The notes beneath the pieces were generated by a model. The model ran no database searches. It was not told the origin of the DNA and was given only the letters and a program-made list of their open reading frames with translations. Shown one piece after another: positions 45,340-53,783 of a stretch of DNA of 64,000 bases (position 1 is its first letter; every line of letters begins with the position of its first letter). Origin of the DNA: Phenylobacterium sp. (lineage in GTDB: Bacteria; Pseudomonadota; Alphaproteobacteria; Caulobacterales; Caulobacteraceae). Position numbers and translations under genes: made by a program. The stretch is from contig NZ_SCTC01000069.1 in assembly GCF_004299445.1 (NCBI RefSeq), forward strand, positions 120,473-184,472. Direction: 5' to 3'.

Positions 45340-46230
45340 CTACTGCGACGCCACCTGCAGGAACGCTCTACCGGCGGCGAAGTCGCCCACTTCGACGTAG
45401 GCGACGCGGGCGCGCTCGCCCGGGAACATGAACTCCACCGCCACGGCTTCGCGGGGGTCGAGTTCAGACAGGGCCTGGGCGGCCTGGGCCGGGAAGCGGA
45501 AAGCCCAGCCGGACGCATAGCCCTTGGGCAGCAGTTCGTCCTCGGCGCCGCTGCGGGCTTCGGCCATGTATGACCGCGTGGCCGAGGCCGGCGGAATCTT
45601 GCGGCTCAGGGGCTGGCGGGTGCGGGGGTCGATGTAGGGGCCCATGGTGCGGCTGCCGTCTCGCATGACCAGTCGGGCCGAGTAGGGCGTCTGTTTGTCC
45701 GAGAAGCTGGCTACCGCCACCAGCGCGCTGGCGCCTTCACGGCCGGCCAGGCCGAAGATCATACGGTTCGAGCCGAAGTCGGCGCTCTGCGACAGCCGCC
45801 AGCGGGCGGTGCGGCCTACCCCGCGATCGGCCCGCCATTCGGTTAGGTCGCCGCGATAGACCATGCGCTGGACGCGCTGATACCCGGCGAAGGCGTTCTG
45901 CACGCGGGCCGCCGCGCTGGAGACCTGCGGGCTTCGGCAGTCGATATACATGGCGCGGCCGCGCGCCTCCTGCTCCATCGCCTTCAGGCTCTTGGCGTCC
46001 GAACCGGCGCGCAGCGCCGCACCCCGCGCCTGGGCGGCGCCCGCGGCCAGGGCCGCCGACACGCCGGGCGTGAACAGGTTGCAGCGGTCGTCGACCGCGC
46101 TCATCACCATACGCTCGAAGAACAGGTCTGTGGGCTGCGCTCCCGCAACCCCTGGCAGCGCGGCCATGGCCGCAACCAGACACCCCATCCACCGAGACGC
46201 CGGCCTCGCGCTTCTGCGCGTGCTCTTCAT
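45340..46230 (-). CDS. Exported protein of unknown function
   Basis: 296 residues from the ATG at 46230. A long signal peptide (basic KSTRRSARPASRWMG, then CLVAAMAALPGVAGAQ) leads to a mature part with two early cysteines (DDRCNLFTP and YIDCRSPQ), a helical segment, and a beta-rich C-terminal half (SARLVMRDGSRTMGPYIDP). I do not recognise the family; it looks periplasmic. It is convergent with the DivJ-like kinase and divergent from the DUF1491 gene. Confidence 0.7.
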   Translation of the reverse strand: MKSTRRSARPASRWMGCLVAAMAALPGVAGAQPTDLFFERMVMSAVDDRCNLFTPGVSAALAAGAAQARGAALRAGSDAKSLKAMEQEARGRAMYIDCRSPQVSSAAARVQNAFAGYQRVQRMVYRGDLTEWRADRGVGRTARWRLSQSADFGSNRMIFGLAGREGASALVAVASFSDKQTPYSARLVMRDGSRTMGPYIDPRTRQPLSRKIPPASATRSYMAEARSGAEDELLPKGYASGWAFRFPAQAAQALSELDPREAVAVEFMFPGERARVAYVEVGDFAAGRAFLQVASQ

Positions 46231-46356
46231 GCGTCTTCTCACCGCGGCCTTCGGCGGCCGCCTGATGTGAAGGCTTACCGAAGAGGCGTTGAGCGCCGGT
46301 GGACGGACACGGTTAACGTTTTCCACCTGCCGCCGGACGCGCTAGGTCGGGGCGAC

Positions 46357-46689
46357 ATGCTGCTTTCCACGGACATCTGGGTCGGCGCCCTCATCCGCCG
46401 CGTCGAGATCGGCGGGGGCTTTGCGGTGGTGGCGCGCAAGGGCGATCCGCGCGCCGGCGCCGTGCTGGTCAAGGTGCTGAACCGCACGGACGGCACCGCG
46501 CGCCTGCTGTCCGAAGCCACCCGCGGCGACGGCGACCGGGTCTGGATGGAGCCCGCCGCGTCACGGGATGAGGCCGACCTCGACCGCTACATCGAACGCG
46601 CCGTCCGCATCGACCCCGACGTCTGGGTGGTCGAGATCGAGGACCGCGAAGGCCGCCACTTCCTGGTGGAGCCGGTGGAGAAGGGCTGA
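46357..46689 (+). CDS. DUF1491 protein
   Basis: 110 residues from the ATG at 46357. LSTDIWVGALIRRVEIGGGF, VVARKGDPRAGAVLVKVL and DRYIERAVRIDPDVWVVEIE, with DREGRHFL near the C-terminus, are the family's conserved blocks. DUF1491 is a short alphaproteobacterial family of unknown function. The upstream in-frame ATG at 46267 would add 30 unlikely residues. Confidence 0.85.
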   Translation: MLLSTDIWVGALIRRVEIGGGFAVVARKGDPRAGAVLVKVLNRTDGTARLLSEATRGDGDRVWMEPAASRDEADLDRYIERAVRIDPDVWVVEIEDREGRHFLVEPVEKG

Positions 46690-46699
46690 GCGTCCCGCG

Positions 46700-46732
46700 C
46701 CTTCCTTTCCCACGCAGGGGGGAGAGGAAGAC
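46700..46732. repeat. Solo arm of the copy A repeat
   Basis: CTTCCTTTCCCACGCAG, then a G run, then GAGAGGAAGACC closely follows the left arm of the element at 12820-12851. It lies 10 bp after the DUF1491 stop and could end its transcript. Confidence 0.6.
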
Positions 46733-46822
46733 CTTTCCCTCGCCACGCTGACGCAGCGTCCGGGCTGGTCAGGTCAGCGCCGGTCACCTAAACATTCGTT
46801 TGAAAAGACTTGGGAGGACCAG

Positions 46823-48070
46823 ATGGCTCGCATGAAGTTCGGCGCGTTTCTCGCCCCGCACCACCCCATCGGCGAGCATCCGATGCTCCAGTTCAAGAAC
46901 GACATCCGGTTCGCCACGCTGCTGGACGACCTGGGCTACGACGAGTTCTGGGTGGGCGAGCACCACTCCACCGGCTGGGAGATGATCGCGTCTCCCGAAA
47001 TGTTCCTGGCCGGCGTCGCCCAGCACACCCAGCGCATCAAGCTGGGCACCGGCGTCGTCTCGCTGCCCTACCACCACCCGTTCAACGTCGCCCAGCGGAT
47101 GGTCCAGCTGGACCACATGAGCGGCGGCCGGGTGATCTTCGGCACCGGCCCCGGCGCGCTGCCGTCCGACGCCTACATGCTGGGCATCGACCCCATGACC
47201 CAGCGCGACCGCCAGGACGAGGCGATCGGTGTGCTGAAGCGCCTGTTCGCCGGCGAGCGGGTCACCCACGAGAGCGACTGGTTCACCCTGAAGGACGCCC
47301 GCCTGCAGCTGTTCCCGCTGCAGGAAGAGCTGCCGATGGTCACAGCCTCGTCGATCAGCCCCTCGGGCATGACGCTCGCCGGCAAGTACGGCATCGGCGT
47401 GCTGTCGATCGGCTCGAACTCGGACGCGGGCCTCGCCGCGCTCCCGACCCAGTGGGGCTTCGCCGAGCAGGCCGCCGCCAAGCACAACCAGAAGGTCGAC
47501 CGCAAGGACTGGCGCGTGCTGATGACCTGGCACATCGCCGAGACCCGCGAGCAGGCCATCGCCGAGTCGGCCAAGGGCCTGATGCACTGGCACAACGAGT
47601 ACACGGTCGGCACGCTGATGCGGCCCGGCGCGGCGGCGTTCAAGACGCCCGAGGAGGCCGTCGAGCAGACCGCCTTCGCCGACGGCGCCGCCGCGGTTAT
47701 CGGCACGCCCGACGACCTGGTGGCCGCGATCCGCAAGCTGCACGCCTCGGCGGGCGGCTTCGGCACGGTGCTGGGCTTCGTTCACGACTGGGCCAACCGT
47801 GAGGCCACCAACCGCAGCTGGGAGCTGGTCGCCCGCTACGTGATCCCCGAGATCCAGGGCCTGCTGGAGGGTTACCGCACCTCGCGCACTTACGTCGTCG
47901 AACACCGCGAGTCGTTCGAGCGCGCCGGGCAGGCCGTGCTGGCCAAGATCATGTCGCACGAGGGCGCCGCCAAGGCGCTGCAGGAAGGCATGCAGGCCGG
48001 CGTCGCCATGCGCTCGCCAAACGCGCCCGACCTCAACAAGGCGGCCGCGGCGGCCAAGGCCGGGGAGTAG
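46823..48070 (+). CDS. Luciferase-like (LLM class) flavin-dependent monooxygenase
   Basis: 415 residues from the ATG at 46823 behind GGGAGG. The TIM-barrel landmarks are DDLGYDEFWVGEHHSTGWEM, QRIKLGTGVVSLPYHHPFNV, and LDHMSGGRVIFGTGPGALPS. It belongs to the bacterial-luciferase group that uses reduced FMN and O2, close to limonene monooxygenase-like members. The long C-terminus (from about residue 360) is typical of that branch. The oxidised substrate is unknown. It stands alone. Confidence 0.9.
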   Translation: MARMKFGAFLAPHHPIGEHPMLQFKNDIRFATLLDDLGYDEFWVGEHHSTGWEMIASPEMFLAGVAQHTQRIKLGTGVVSLPYHHPFNVAQRMVQLDHMSGGRVIFGTGPGALPSDAYMLGIDPMTQRDRQDEAIGVLKRLFAGERVTHESDWFTLKDARLQLFPLQEELPMVTASSISPSGMTLAGKYGIGVLSIGSNSDAGLAALPTQWGFAEQAAAKHNQKVDRKDWRVLMTWHIAETREQAIAESAKGLMHWHNEYTVGTLMRPGAAAFKTPEEAVEQTAFADGAAAVIGTPDDLVAAIRKLHASAGGFGTVLGFVHDWANREATNRSWELVARYVIPEIQGLLEGYRTSRTYVVEHRESFERAGQAVLAKIMSHEGAAKALQEGMQAGVAMRSPNAPDLNKAAAAAKAGE

Positions 48071-48112
48071 CCGCGGCGGGCCGGGCCGCGCGTTTCAGGC
48101 TATAGCGGCGGA

Positions 48113-48949
48113 ATGCTTCGCCGCCTGTTCTCCAAACCCAGCGCTCAGGCCGCCGCCCCGGCGGTCGATCCCGATCTTACGACCCTGTCGATCCGCAAGT
48201 TCGTCGATGCCGCGCCGACGCCCCAGGCCGCCATCGACGTCTTCGCCGGCCGCTGGGCGTCCAGCTTCCCCGACCTGGACCCGCCGGTTCAGGCGGGCGA
48301 CGTGCCCCACTTCACCATCGACCATCGGCCTCGCCAGGCGGCGGCGAAACTGGGCGACGCACAGGGACGGCTCGACGGCTATCGCATCCTGGAACTCGGC
48401 CCGCTTGAAGGCGGCCATACCTACCAGTTGGAACGCCTGGGCGCCGAAGTCACCGCCATCGAGGGCAACGCCGAGGCCTATCTGAAATGCCTCGTGGCCA
48501 AGGAGCTCACGGGCATGCGATCGCGCTTCCTGCTGGGCAACTTCACCAAGCACCTGCAGAGTCAGGGCGCCGACGCCTGGGACATGATCTTCGCCTCGGG
48601 GGTGCTCTACCACATGGTCCGGCCGCTGGAGCTGATCGCCCTGATCTGCCGCGCGGCCCCGCGGGCCTACCTCTGGACCCACTACTACGACCCCGAACGC
48701 AGCGAGGGGTTTGCGGGCGCGATGGACGACCACAACGGCTTCACGGCCGAGCACTTCCAGAAGCACTACGGCGACCGCAGCCACGGCCGCTTCTGGGGCG
48801 GCCTGGCCGAGGCGCAGCGCTACCTGAAGGCCGACGACATCGTCGCCGCCTTCCGCGCCTTCGGCCACGACAGGGTGGAGGTGCTGGAGACCAACCTCGA
48901 GCACCCCCACGGTCCCTGCTTCACCCTGGCGACGTCGCGCTCGACCTAG
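48113..48949 (+). CDS. Class I SAM-dependent methyltransferase
   Basis: 278 residues. The SAM-binding motif I is RILELGPLEGGHTYQLERLG, with the acidic residue in VTAIEGNAEAYLK and motif IV in WDMIFASGVLYHMVRPLELI. An N-terminal extension of about 90 residues (ASSFPDLDPPVQAG) is not typical. The acceptor is unknown; a small molecule or sugar is possible. It starts 42 bp after the monooxygenase. Confidence 0.85.
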   Translation: MLRRLFSKPSAQAAAPAVDPDLTTLSIRKFVDAAPTPQAAIDVFAGRWASSFPDLDPPVQAGDVPHFTIDHRPRQAAAKLGDAQGRLDGYRILELGPLEGGHTYQLERLGAEVTAIEGNAEAYLKCLVAKELTGMRSRFLLGNFTKHLQSQGADAWDMIFASGVLYHMVRPLELIALICRAAPRAYLWTHYYDPERSEGFAGAMDDHNGFTAEHFQKHYGDRSHGRFWGGLAEAQRYLKADDIVAAFRAFGHDRVEVLETNLEHPHGPCFTLATSRST

Positions 48950-48956
48950 CCGAAGC

Positions 48957-49205
48957 CTAGGCGGCCGCCAGCTCGCGGGACGTCCGCTCCTGGGCCCAGA
49001 ACCATTTCGTGCCGACAGGCTGCCTGGCCTGATCGAAGATGGCGACCCGGACATCCACGCCCGTGGCGGTCATCGCCTTCGCCAGGGCTTCGGCCTTGGC
49101 CTCGGCGCGGCCGCCTGAGCGCAACACCAGCGGGGCCAGACCGTCGGGGCCCTCCACCATCCAGCCGCCGTCGACCGGCAGCACCCGGAACTCAACCGCC
49201 TTCAT
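48957..49205 (-). CDS. DUF2188-like small protein
   Basis: 82 residues from the ATG at 49205. A short beta-rich start (VEFRVLPVDGGWMVEG) is followed by a helix (AEAKAEALAKAMTATG) and a VRVAIFDQARQPVG strand. This order is seen in DUF2188 proteins. The ATG overlaps the stop of the upstream gene, so the two are coupled. Confidence 0.6.
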   Translation of the reverse strand: MKAVEFRVLPVDGGWMVEGPDGLAPLVLRSGGRAEAKAEALAKAMTATGVDVRVAIFDQARQPVGTKWFWAQERTSRELAAA

Positions 49206-49492
49206 GACACCTCTCCGGTTCGGCGCTCGAGGCGCAACAAGGCGTCTCGAACGTCTGCAAACGGAACCGGTTCAGGGGTTCCGAGCAGCCAGCGAAGCGT
49301 GGGTTCGTCCTGCACGGCCGAGGCGTCGGACGCCCAGGATGAGAGGATCTCACGCTTCCGGGTCAGGGGCAGGTGCGGATCCTTCACCACATCGTCCGGA
49401 ATGGTGAACCCGACGGCGGGGCGCACCCCGCGGGCGAGGGCGGCGCGCAGGCCCTGGCCGTGAAGCAGATGTTCCGTGGTTGCCAGTCGCAC
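49202..49492 (-). CDS. Small conserved protein of unknown function
   Basis: 96 residues from the ATG at 49492. The block DPHLPLTRKREILSSWASDA, then SAVQDEPTLRWLLGTPEPV, is a pattern I know from short alphaproteobacterial proteins of unknown function (KR-x-IL-x-SWASDA). It forms an operon with the DUF2188-like gene. Confidence 0.7.
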   Translation of the reverse strand: MRLATTEHLLHGQGLRAALARGVRPAVGFTIPDDVVKDPHLPLTRKREILSSWASDASAVQDEPTLRWLLGTPEPVPFADVRDALLRLERRTGEVS

Positions 49493-49659
49493 GGTCGTAT
49501 CTCCAGCAGTTTCCTTCCTCGAAAGCGCCGCGGCGGCGCGGCGGCAGATGATGTGGATCGCCGTCGCCGTTGTTCAAGAGGGACGTTCTGGGACGACCAA
49601 CAGCACTGGAAACCCGGGGCTGCGCCCGTCACAGTGCGGTCAGGCGACGGAGGCTCACT

Positions 49660-49905
49660 GTGGCGGCGACAGGTCTGGCCGGCGATCTGCAATGGTGGCG
49701 CGAACACCGCGGCTCCGCCGACCCCGCGGCCATGCGCGAGGTCCTTACCCGCCTGCAGGCGTGGAAGGCCCAGCACGACCAGGATCGTGCGGGCCAGCCC
49801 GGCCCGTTTCTCAAGATGGTCTGGGACGGGATCTTCGGCGACGACGACGGCGCCGTCTGCGACGCTATCGCCGAGCTGGAAGCGGCGCTGCAGCGCGCCG
49901 CCTAG
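49660..49905 (+). CDS. Small protein of unknown function
   Basis: 81 residues from a GTG at 49660 with GGAGG eight bases upstream, which I prefer to the ATG at 49570. It has LAGDLQWWREHRGSADPAAM and FLKMVWDGIFGDDDGAVCDA, then a short helix to the end. Codon pattern and ribosome site support a real gene. No family is recognised. It starts 168 bp from the divergent operon. Confidence 0.55.
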   Translation: MAATGLAGDLQWWREHRGSADPAAMREVLTRLQAWKAQHDQDRAGQPGPFLKMVWDGIFGDDDGAVCDAIAELEAALQRAA

Positions 49906-49963
49906 ACCTTCGCGACCTCGCCCACGCTTCCGCGCGGGGGCCTCGCGTGATAGGCGCCGCGCC

Positions 49964-51571
49964 ATGAGCAATTCTCCCGCCGCCGAGGCAGCCCGCCGGC
50001 GCACCTTCGCGATCATCTCCCACCCCGACGCCGGCAAGACCACGCTGACGGAAAACCTGCTGCTGGCCGGCGGGGCGATCCGGGCGGCCGGCGCCGTGCG
50101 CGCCCGCGGCGAGAACCGCCGCACCCGGTCGGACTGGATGAAGATCGAGCGCGAGCGCGGGATCAGCGTCTCGGCCTCGGTGATGACGTTCGACCACGAC
50201 GGCCTGATGTTCAACCTCCTGGACACCCCGGGCCACGAGGACTTCTCGGAAGATACCTACCGCACCCTGACGGCCGCCGACGCCGCGGTCATGGTGCTGG
50301 ACGCCGCCAAGGGCATCGAGCCGCAGACGCTGAAGCTGTTCGAAGTCTGCCGGATGCGCGACATCCCGATCGTCACCTTCATCAACAAGATGGACCGCGA
50401 GGCGCAGGACCCGTTCGAACTGCTGGACGAAGTGTCGTCCAAGCTGCAGCTCGATCCGTCGCCGCTGTACTGGCCCGCCGGTTCGGGCGGCCGCTTCAAG
50501 GGCATGCTCGACCTGCGCCGCGACCGCTTCCTGCCGTTCGCCAAGAAGACCGGCGGCGCCAAGGAGGACGACGAGGGCCACCCCGGCGCGATCCCCTTCA
50601 AGGGCAACGCCATCGTCAGCTACCTCGACCCCGACGAGCAGGAGGAGCTGGCCGAGAACGCCGAGCTGGCCATGGGCGGCCTCAAGGCCTTCGATCCCCA
50701 GGCCTTCCTGGAAGGCCACATGACCCCGGTGTTCTTCGGCTCGGCGCTGCGCCACTTCGGCGTCGACCAGTTGCTGGAGGGCCTGGGCGCCTACGCCCCG
50801 CCCCCCAAGTCGGTGGCGGCCCGCAGGGGCGGCGTCGACACCCATGTGGCCCCGGGCGACCGCGAGGTGACGGGCTTCGTCTTCAAGGTCCAGGCGAACA
50901 TGGATCCGAACCACCGCGACCGGATCGCCTTCCTCAAGCTGTGCTCGGGCAAGTTCAGCCGGGGCATGAAGCTGAAGGTGCAGAACACCGGCAAGCAGCT
51001 CAGCGTGAACGCGCCCATGATGTTCTTCGCCTCGGATCGCGAGCTGGCCGAGGATGCGTATGCGGGCGACGTGATCGGCATCCCCAACCACGGCGTCCTG
51101 CGCGTGGGCGACAGCCTGTCGGAGAGCGGGACCCTGCGGTTCGCGGGCCTGCCCAACTTCGCGCCGGAAATCCTCCAGCGCGTCCGCGTGAAGGACCCCC
51201 TCAAGGCCAAGCACCTGAAGAAGGCGCTGGAAAGCCTCGCGGAGGAAGGCGTCACCCAGCTGTTCCGCCCGTCGCTGGGCGCCGACTTCATCGTGGGCGC
51301 GGTGGGTCAGCTTCAGTTCGAAGTCATGGCCGACCGCCTGCGCGAGGAATACCAGCTGGACGTGCTGTTCGAGCCCAGCCCGTTCGGCGAGGCCCGCTGG
51401 ATCCTGGGCGAGCCCGCCGACCTCGAAGACTTCATCAGCAAGCACCGCTCGGCCATGGGGACCGACATCGACGAGCAGCCGGTGTTCCTGGCCAAGAGCG
51501 CCTGGGACGTGGGCTACGCCGTCGACCGCTATCCGAAGGTCCGCTTCGAACGGTCGAAGGAACGGGCTTAG
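49964..51571 (+). CDS. prfC: Peptide chain release factor 3
   Basis: 535 residues, the normal length. This translational GTPase recycles RF1/RF2 after termination. G1 is ISHPDAGKTTLTE, the switch I block is RGISVSASVMTFDH, G3 is LLDTPGHEDFSEDTYRT, and G4 is TFINKMDREAQDP. RF3-specific domains continue (GVDTHVAPGDREVTGFVFKV, GAVGQLQFEVMADRLREEYQ). It is first in an operon with the methyltransferase and pseudouridine synthase. Confidence 0.97.
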   Translation: MSNSPAAEAARRRTFAIISHPDAGKTTLTENLLLAGGAIRAAGAVRARGENRRTRSDWMKIERERGISVSASVMTFDHDGLMFNLLDTPGHEDFSEDTYRTLTAADAAVMVLDAAKGIEPQTLKLFEVCRMRDIPIVTFINKMDREAQDPFELLDEVSSKLQLDPSPLYWPAGSGGRFKGMLDLRRDRFLPFAKKTGGAKEDDEGHPGAIPFKGNAIVSYLDPDEQEELAENAELAMGGLKAFDPQAFLEGHMTPVFFGSALRHFGVDQLLEGLGAYAPPPKSVAARRGGVDTHVAPGDREVTGFVFKVQANMDPNHRDRIAFLKLCSGKFSRGMKLKVQNTGKQLSVNAPMMFFASDRELAEDAYAGDVIGIPNHGVLRVGDSLSESGTLRFAGLPNFAPEILQRVRVKDPLKAKHLKKALESLAEEGVTQLFRPSLGADFIVGAVGQLQFEVMADRLREEYQLDVLFEPSPFGEARWILGEPADLEDFISKHRSAMGTDIDEQPVFLAKSAWDVGYAVDRYPKVRFERSKERA

Positions 51572-51576
51572 GGCGC

Positions 51577-52482
51577 ATGGGCGTCCTCCTCTATGGCGTC
51601 CCTGCGCCCGGCCTGATCGACGTCCCCGCCGGCGCTCAACAGGTCTCGCCGCTGGTCCTGGGCTCGGCCGATCTGGCCACGCTGCCGGACGCCTCCGCGG
51701 ACGAGGCCTTCGTCCTGGCCCCCGGCGGCACGCTGGAGCGCGACTACGTCCTGGCCCAGACGCTGCGGGCGCTGAAGCCCGGCGGCCGGCTCACCGCCTT
51801 CGCGCCCAAGGACAAGGGCGGCTCGCGCCTGAGGAAGGTGCTGGAGGCGTTCGGCTGTCAGGTGGGCGAGGACGCGCGCCGGCATCATCGCTTCTGCTAC
51901 GTCGAGCGCCCCGTCCGACCCGCGCGGATCGCCGAGGCCATCGCCGCAGGCGCGCCGCGCGTCGTTCCGGCGCTGGGCCTCTGGTCGCAGCCGGGGGTGT
52001 TCAGCTGGGACCGCGTCGACCCCGGCAGCGCCCAGCTTATCGTCGCCCTGCCGCCGCTGGCGGGTCGCGGCGCCGATCTCGGCTGCGGAGTCGGCGTGCT
52101 GGCCACCCGCATCCTGGCCTCGCCGGCCGTGACCACGCTCGCCTGCATCGACCTCGACCGGCGCGCCACGGACTGCGCCGCGCATAACCTCGACGACCCG
52201 CGCGTCACCGTCACTCAGGCCGATGTGCGCCGGCTGGACGAAGCGGCCGGCGACCTCGACTTCGTGGTCATGAATCCGCCCTTCCATGACGGCGGCCACG
52301 AGGATCGGGACCTGGGCGTGGCGTTCGTCCGCGCCGCCGCGCGGCTGCTGCGGAAGGGCGGAACCTGCTGGCTGGTCGCCAACCGCCACCTGCCCTACGA
52401 GAAGCCGCTGGCCGAGGCCTTCGCCCATGTCGAAGTCCGCTCCGACACCGGCGGCTACAAGGTCGTGGAGGCGCGCAAGTGA
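51577..52482 (+). CDS. RsmC/RlmG-type rRNA methyltransferase
   Basis: 301 residues starting 5 bp after prfC. It has an N-terminal degenerate methyltransferase-like half (LRALKPGGRLTAFAPKDKGG) and a C-terminal active half with GADLGCGVGVLATRIL, the acidic CIDLDRRATDCAAHN and the NPPFHDGG catalytic motif of guanine N2-methyltransferases. This layout matches RsmC (16S G1207) and RlmG. Position next to rsuA supports an rRNA target. Confidence 0.86.
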   Translation: MGVLLYGVPAPGLIDVPAGAQQVSPLVLGSADLATLPDASADEAFVLAPGGTLERDYVLAQTLRALKPGGRLTAFAPKDKGGSRLRKVLEAFGCQVGEDARRHHRFCYVERPVRPARIAEAIAAGAPRVVPALGLWSQPGVFSWDRVDPGSAQLIVALPPLAGRGADLGCGVGVLATRILASPAVTTLACIDLDRRATDCAAHNLDDPRVTVTQADVRRLDEAAGDLDFVVMNPPFHDGGHEDRDLGVAFVRAAARLLRKGGTCWLVANRHLPYEKPLAEAFAHVEVRSDTGGYKVVEARK

Positions 52483-53216
52483 CGGCCAAGGTCCCGATGG
52501 CCCGCGTCGACCGGCTGCTCGCCAACCTGGGCTACGGCTCGCGCCGCGAGATCGCCCAACTGGTCCAGCACAAGCAGGTGGTCTTCGACGGCGCGCCCGT
52601 GAAGGACCCCGGCGCCAAGGTGCCGATCACGCCCGACCTGCCCAGCCGCATGACCGTGGTCGACAAGCCGGTCGACCCGCCCGCGCCGCTCACCATCCTG
52701 ATGCACAAGCCGCTGGACGTGGTGTGCTCGCACAAGGAGACCGGCCGCAGCGTCTACGAACTGCTGCCCCGGCGCTGGCAGGCGCGGATGCCCGGCCTGT
52801 CGACTATCGGCCGCCTGGACAAGGACACCACCGGCCTCCTGCTGATCACCGACGACGGCCCTTTCCTGCACCGGGTCATCTCGCCCAAGAGCCACGTGGC
52901 CAAGCGCTACCTGGCCTCCCTGGACCGGCCGCTGGAGGGCCACGAGGTCGAAGCGTTCGCCTCCGGGACACTGATGCTGGAGAGCGAGACCGCCCCGCTG
53001 GCGCCGGCGCGGCTCGAACCGATCGGCAGCCACAGCGCCCACCTCACCATCACCGAGGGGCGCTACCATCAGGTCCGCCGCATGTTCGCCGCCATGGGCA
53101 ACCACGTCGTCGCGCTGCATCGCGATCGCATCGGCGCGCTGTCCCTGCCGGCGGACCTCGAGCCCGGCCAGTGGCGGATTCTGACCGCGGACGAGCAGGC
53201 CCTCATCTTCAGCTGA
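52479..53216 (+). CDS. rsuA: 16S rRNA pseudouridine synthase RsuA-type
   Basis: 245 residues from a GTG overlapping the previous stop (GTGA). An S4-like N-terminus (VDRLLANLGYGSRREIAQLV) precedes the catalytic domain with GRLDKDTTGLLLITDDG, where the aspartate in RLD is the nucleophile, and ITEGRYHQVRRMFAAMGNHV. It makes pseudouridine in 16S rRNA, and it could also be an RluE/RluF relative. It ends the translation operon. Confidence 0.92.
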   Translation: MTAKVPMARVDRLLANLGYGSRREIAQLVQHKQVVFDGAPVKDPGAKVPITPDLPSRMTVVDKPVDPPAPLTILMHKPLDVVCSHKETGRSVYELLPRRWQARMPGLSTIGRLDKDTTGLLLITDDGPFLHRVISPKSHVAKRYLASLDRPLEGHEVEAFASGTLMLESETAPLAPARLEPIGSHSAHLTITEGRYHQVRRMFAAMGNHVVALHRDRIGALSLPADLEPGQWRILTADEQALIFS

Positions 53217-53574
53217 GCTCGGCGAGCCGGTTTGCGGGCCAAGTTTGGGGGTTGATCGTCAACCGCTCGGATTCAGATCGGTTTGCAACCCTGTCGGACG
53301 CCGTCGCCGGAAGCTCTACTGCGCCTCGGTTCGATGCTCCGTGGGTGAGGGCGGTCCGACAACGGTCCGCACCCCCGTCCCTGTATCAGCGGTCTCCGGC
53401 AAGACCGCGGCGAGGGGGCGCGTGGGCGTCGAACCTCCCCGAGCTCTCGTTGCGCGGACGCGTGCGTCCGCCGGGCCCGGACCAACAGCGGCGACGCGGT
53501 GGATACCGTCGCCGCGGGCGGGCCGAAGCCTGGACGCGAGCTCGGGGGACCCTCGCCGTGACGCTGTGGCAGGG
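53217..53574. other. Gene-free region between rsuA and the aromatic leader
   Basis: 358 bp with no convincing protein frame. A perfect hairpin GCGGTCT-CCGGCA-AGACCGC is at 53389-53408, and GTTGA-TCG-TCAAC is at 53251-53263. I see no U tract that would end the rsuA transcript. It may hold a small RNA or nothing. Confidence 0.35.
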
Positions 53575-53603
53575 GTGACAAGCCCGGGCGCGGCCGCTAC
53601 AAC
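53575..53603 (+). promoter_or_regulatory. Candidate promoter of the aromatic leader and DAHP synthase
   Basis: GTGACA at 53575-53580, a 17-bp spacer, and TACAAC at 53598-53603 form a good housekeeping promoter. Transcription would begin about at 53610-53612, on or next to the leader ATG, so the message would be leaderless; no ribosome site precedes the ATG. Confidence 0.55.
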
Positions 53604-53611
53604 GCCCCCCC

Positions 53612-53692
53612 ATGACCTCCGTCGCCACGACCTATTTTTGGTATTTTAGCGAACCGACGCCCCTGGCGCCGGCGGAGGATCGCTTGGCCTGA
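53612..53692 (+). CDS. Aromatic-rich leader peptide of DAHP synthase (attenuator)
   Basis: A 26-residue frame, ATG to TGA, with a run of five aromatic codons in a row at 53633-53647 (Tyr-Phe-Trp-Tyr-Phe). It sits 91 bp before the DAHP synthase start and is followed by a terminator hairpin. CGCCA (53623-53627) can pair with TGGCG (53664-53668), and CCCTGGCG (53661-53668) can pair with CGCCAGGG (53724-53731), which is the 5' arm of the terminator. Stalling at the aromatic run would free the second pairing and allow read-through. This fits classical amino-acid attenuation responding to all three aromatic amino acids. Confidence 0.8.
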   Translation: MTSVATTYFWYFSEPTPLAPAEDRLA

Positions 53693-53720
53693 CCGACACT
53701 CAGGACCAGACACCTTCCCA

Positions 53721-53747
53721 AGCCGCCAGGGTCCTGGCGGCTTTTTT
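53721..53747 (+). terminator. Attenuator terminator upstream of DAHP synthase
   Basis: AGCCGCCAG at 53721-53729, loop GGTC, complement CTGGCGGCT at 53734-53742, then a run of six T (53742-53747). It ends 36 bp before the DAHP synthase GTG and would cut the transcript unless the antiterminator forms. Confidence 0.88.
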
Positions 53748-53783
53748 GATGGCCGCCGCCCTCCCACCTTCAGGAGAACAGCC

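Noticed and set aside
53217..53574. tmRNA, 4.5S RNA or RNase P RNA in the spacer
   Set aside because: A GGTTCGATGCTCC stretch resembles a T arm, but the conserved cores of these RNAs are absent.
53245..53649. 134-codon frame over the aromatic leader region
   Set aside because: Arg/Pro/Ala-rich composition with no family resemblance, and it overlaps the much better-supported leader peptide and promoter.
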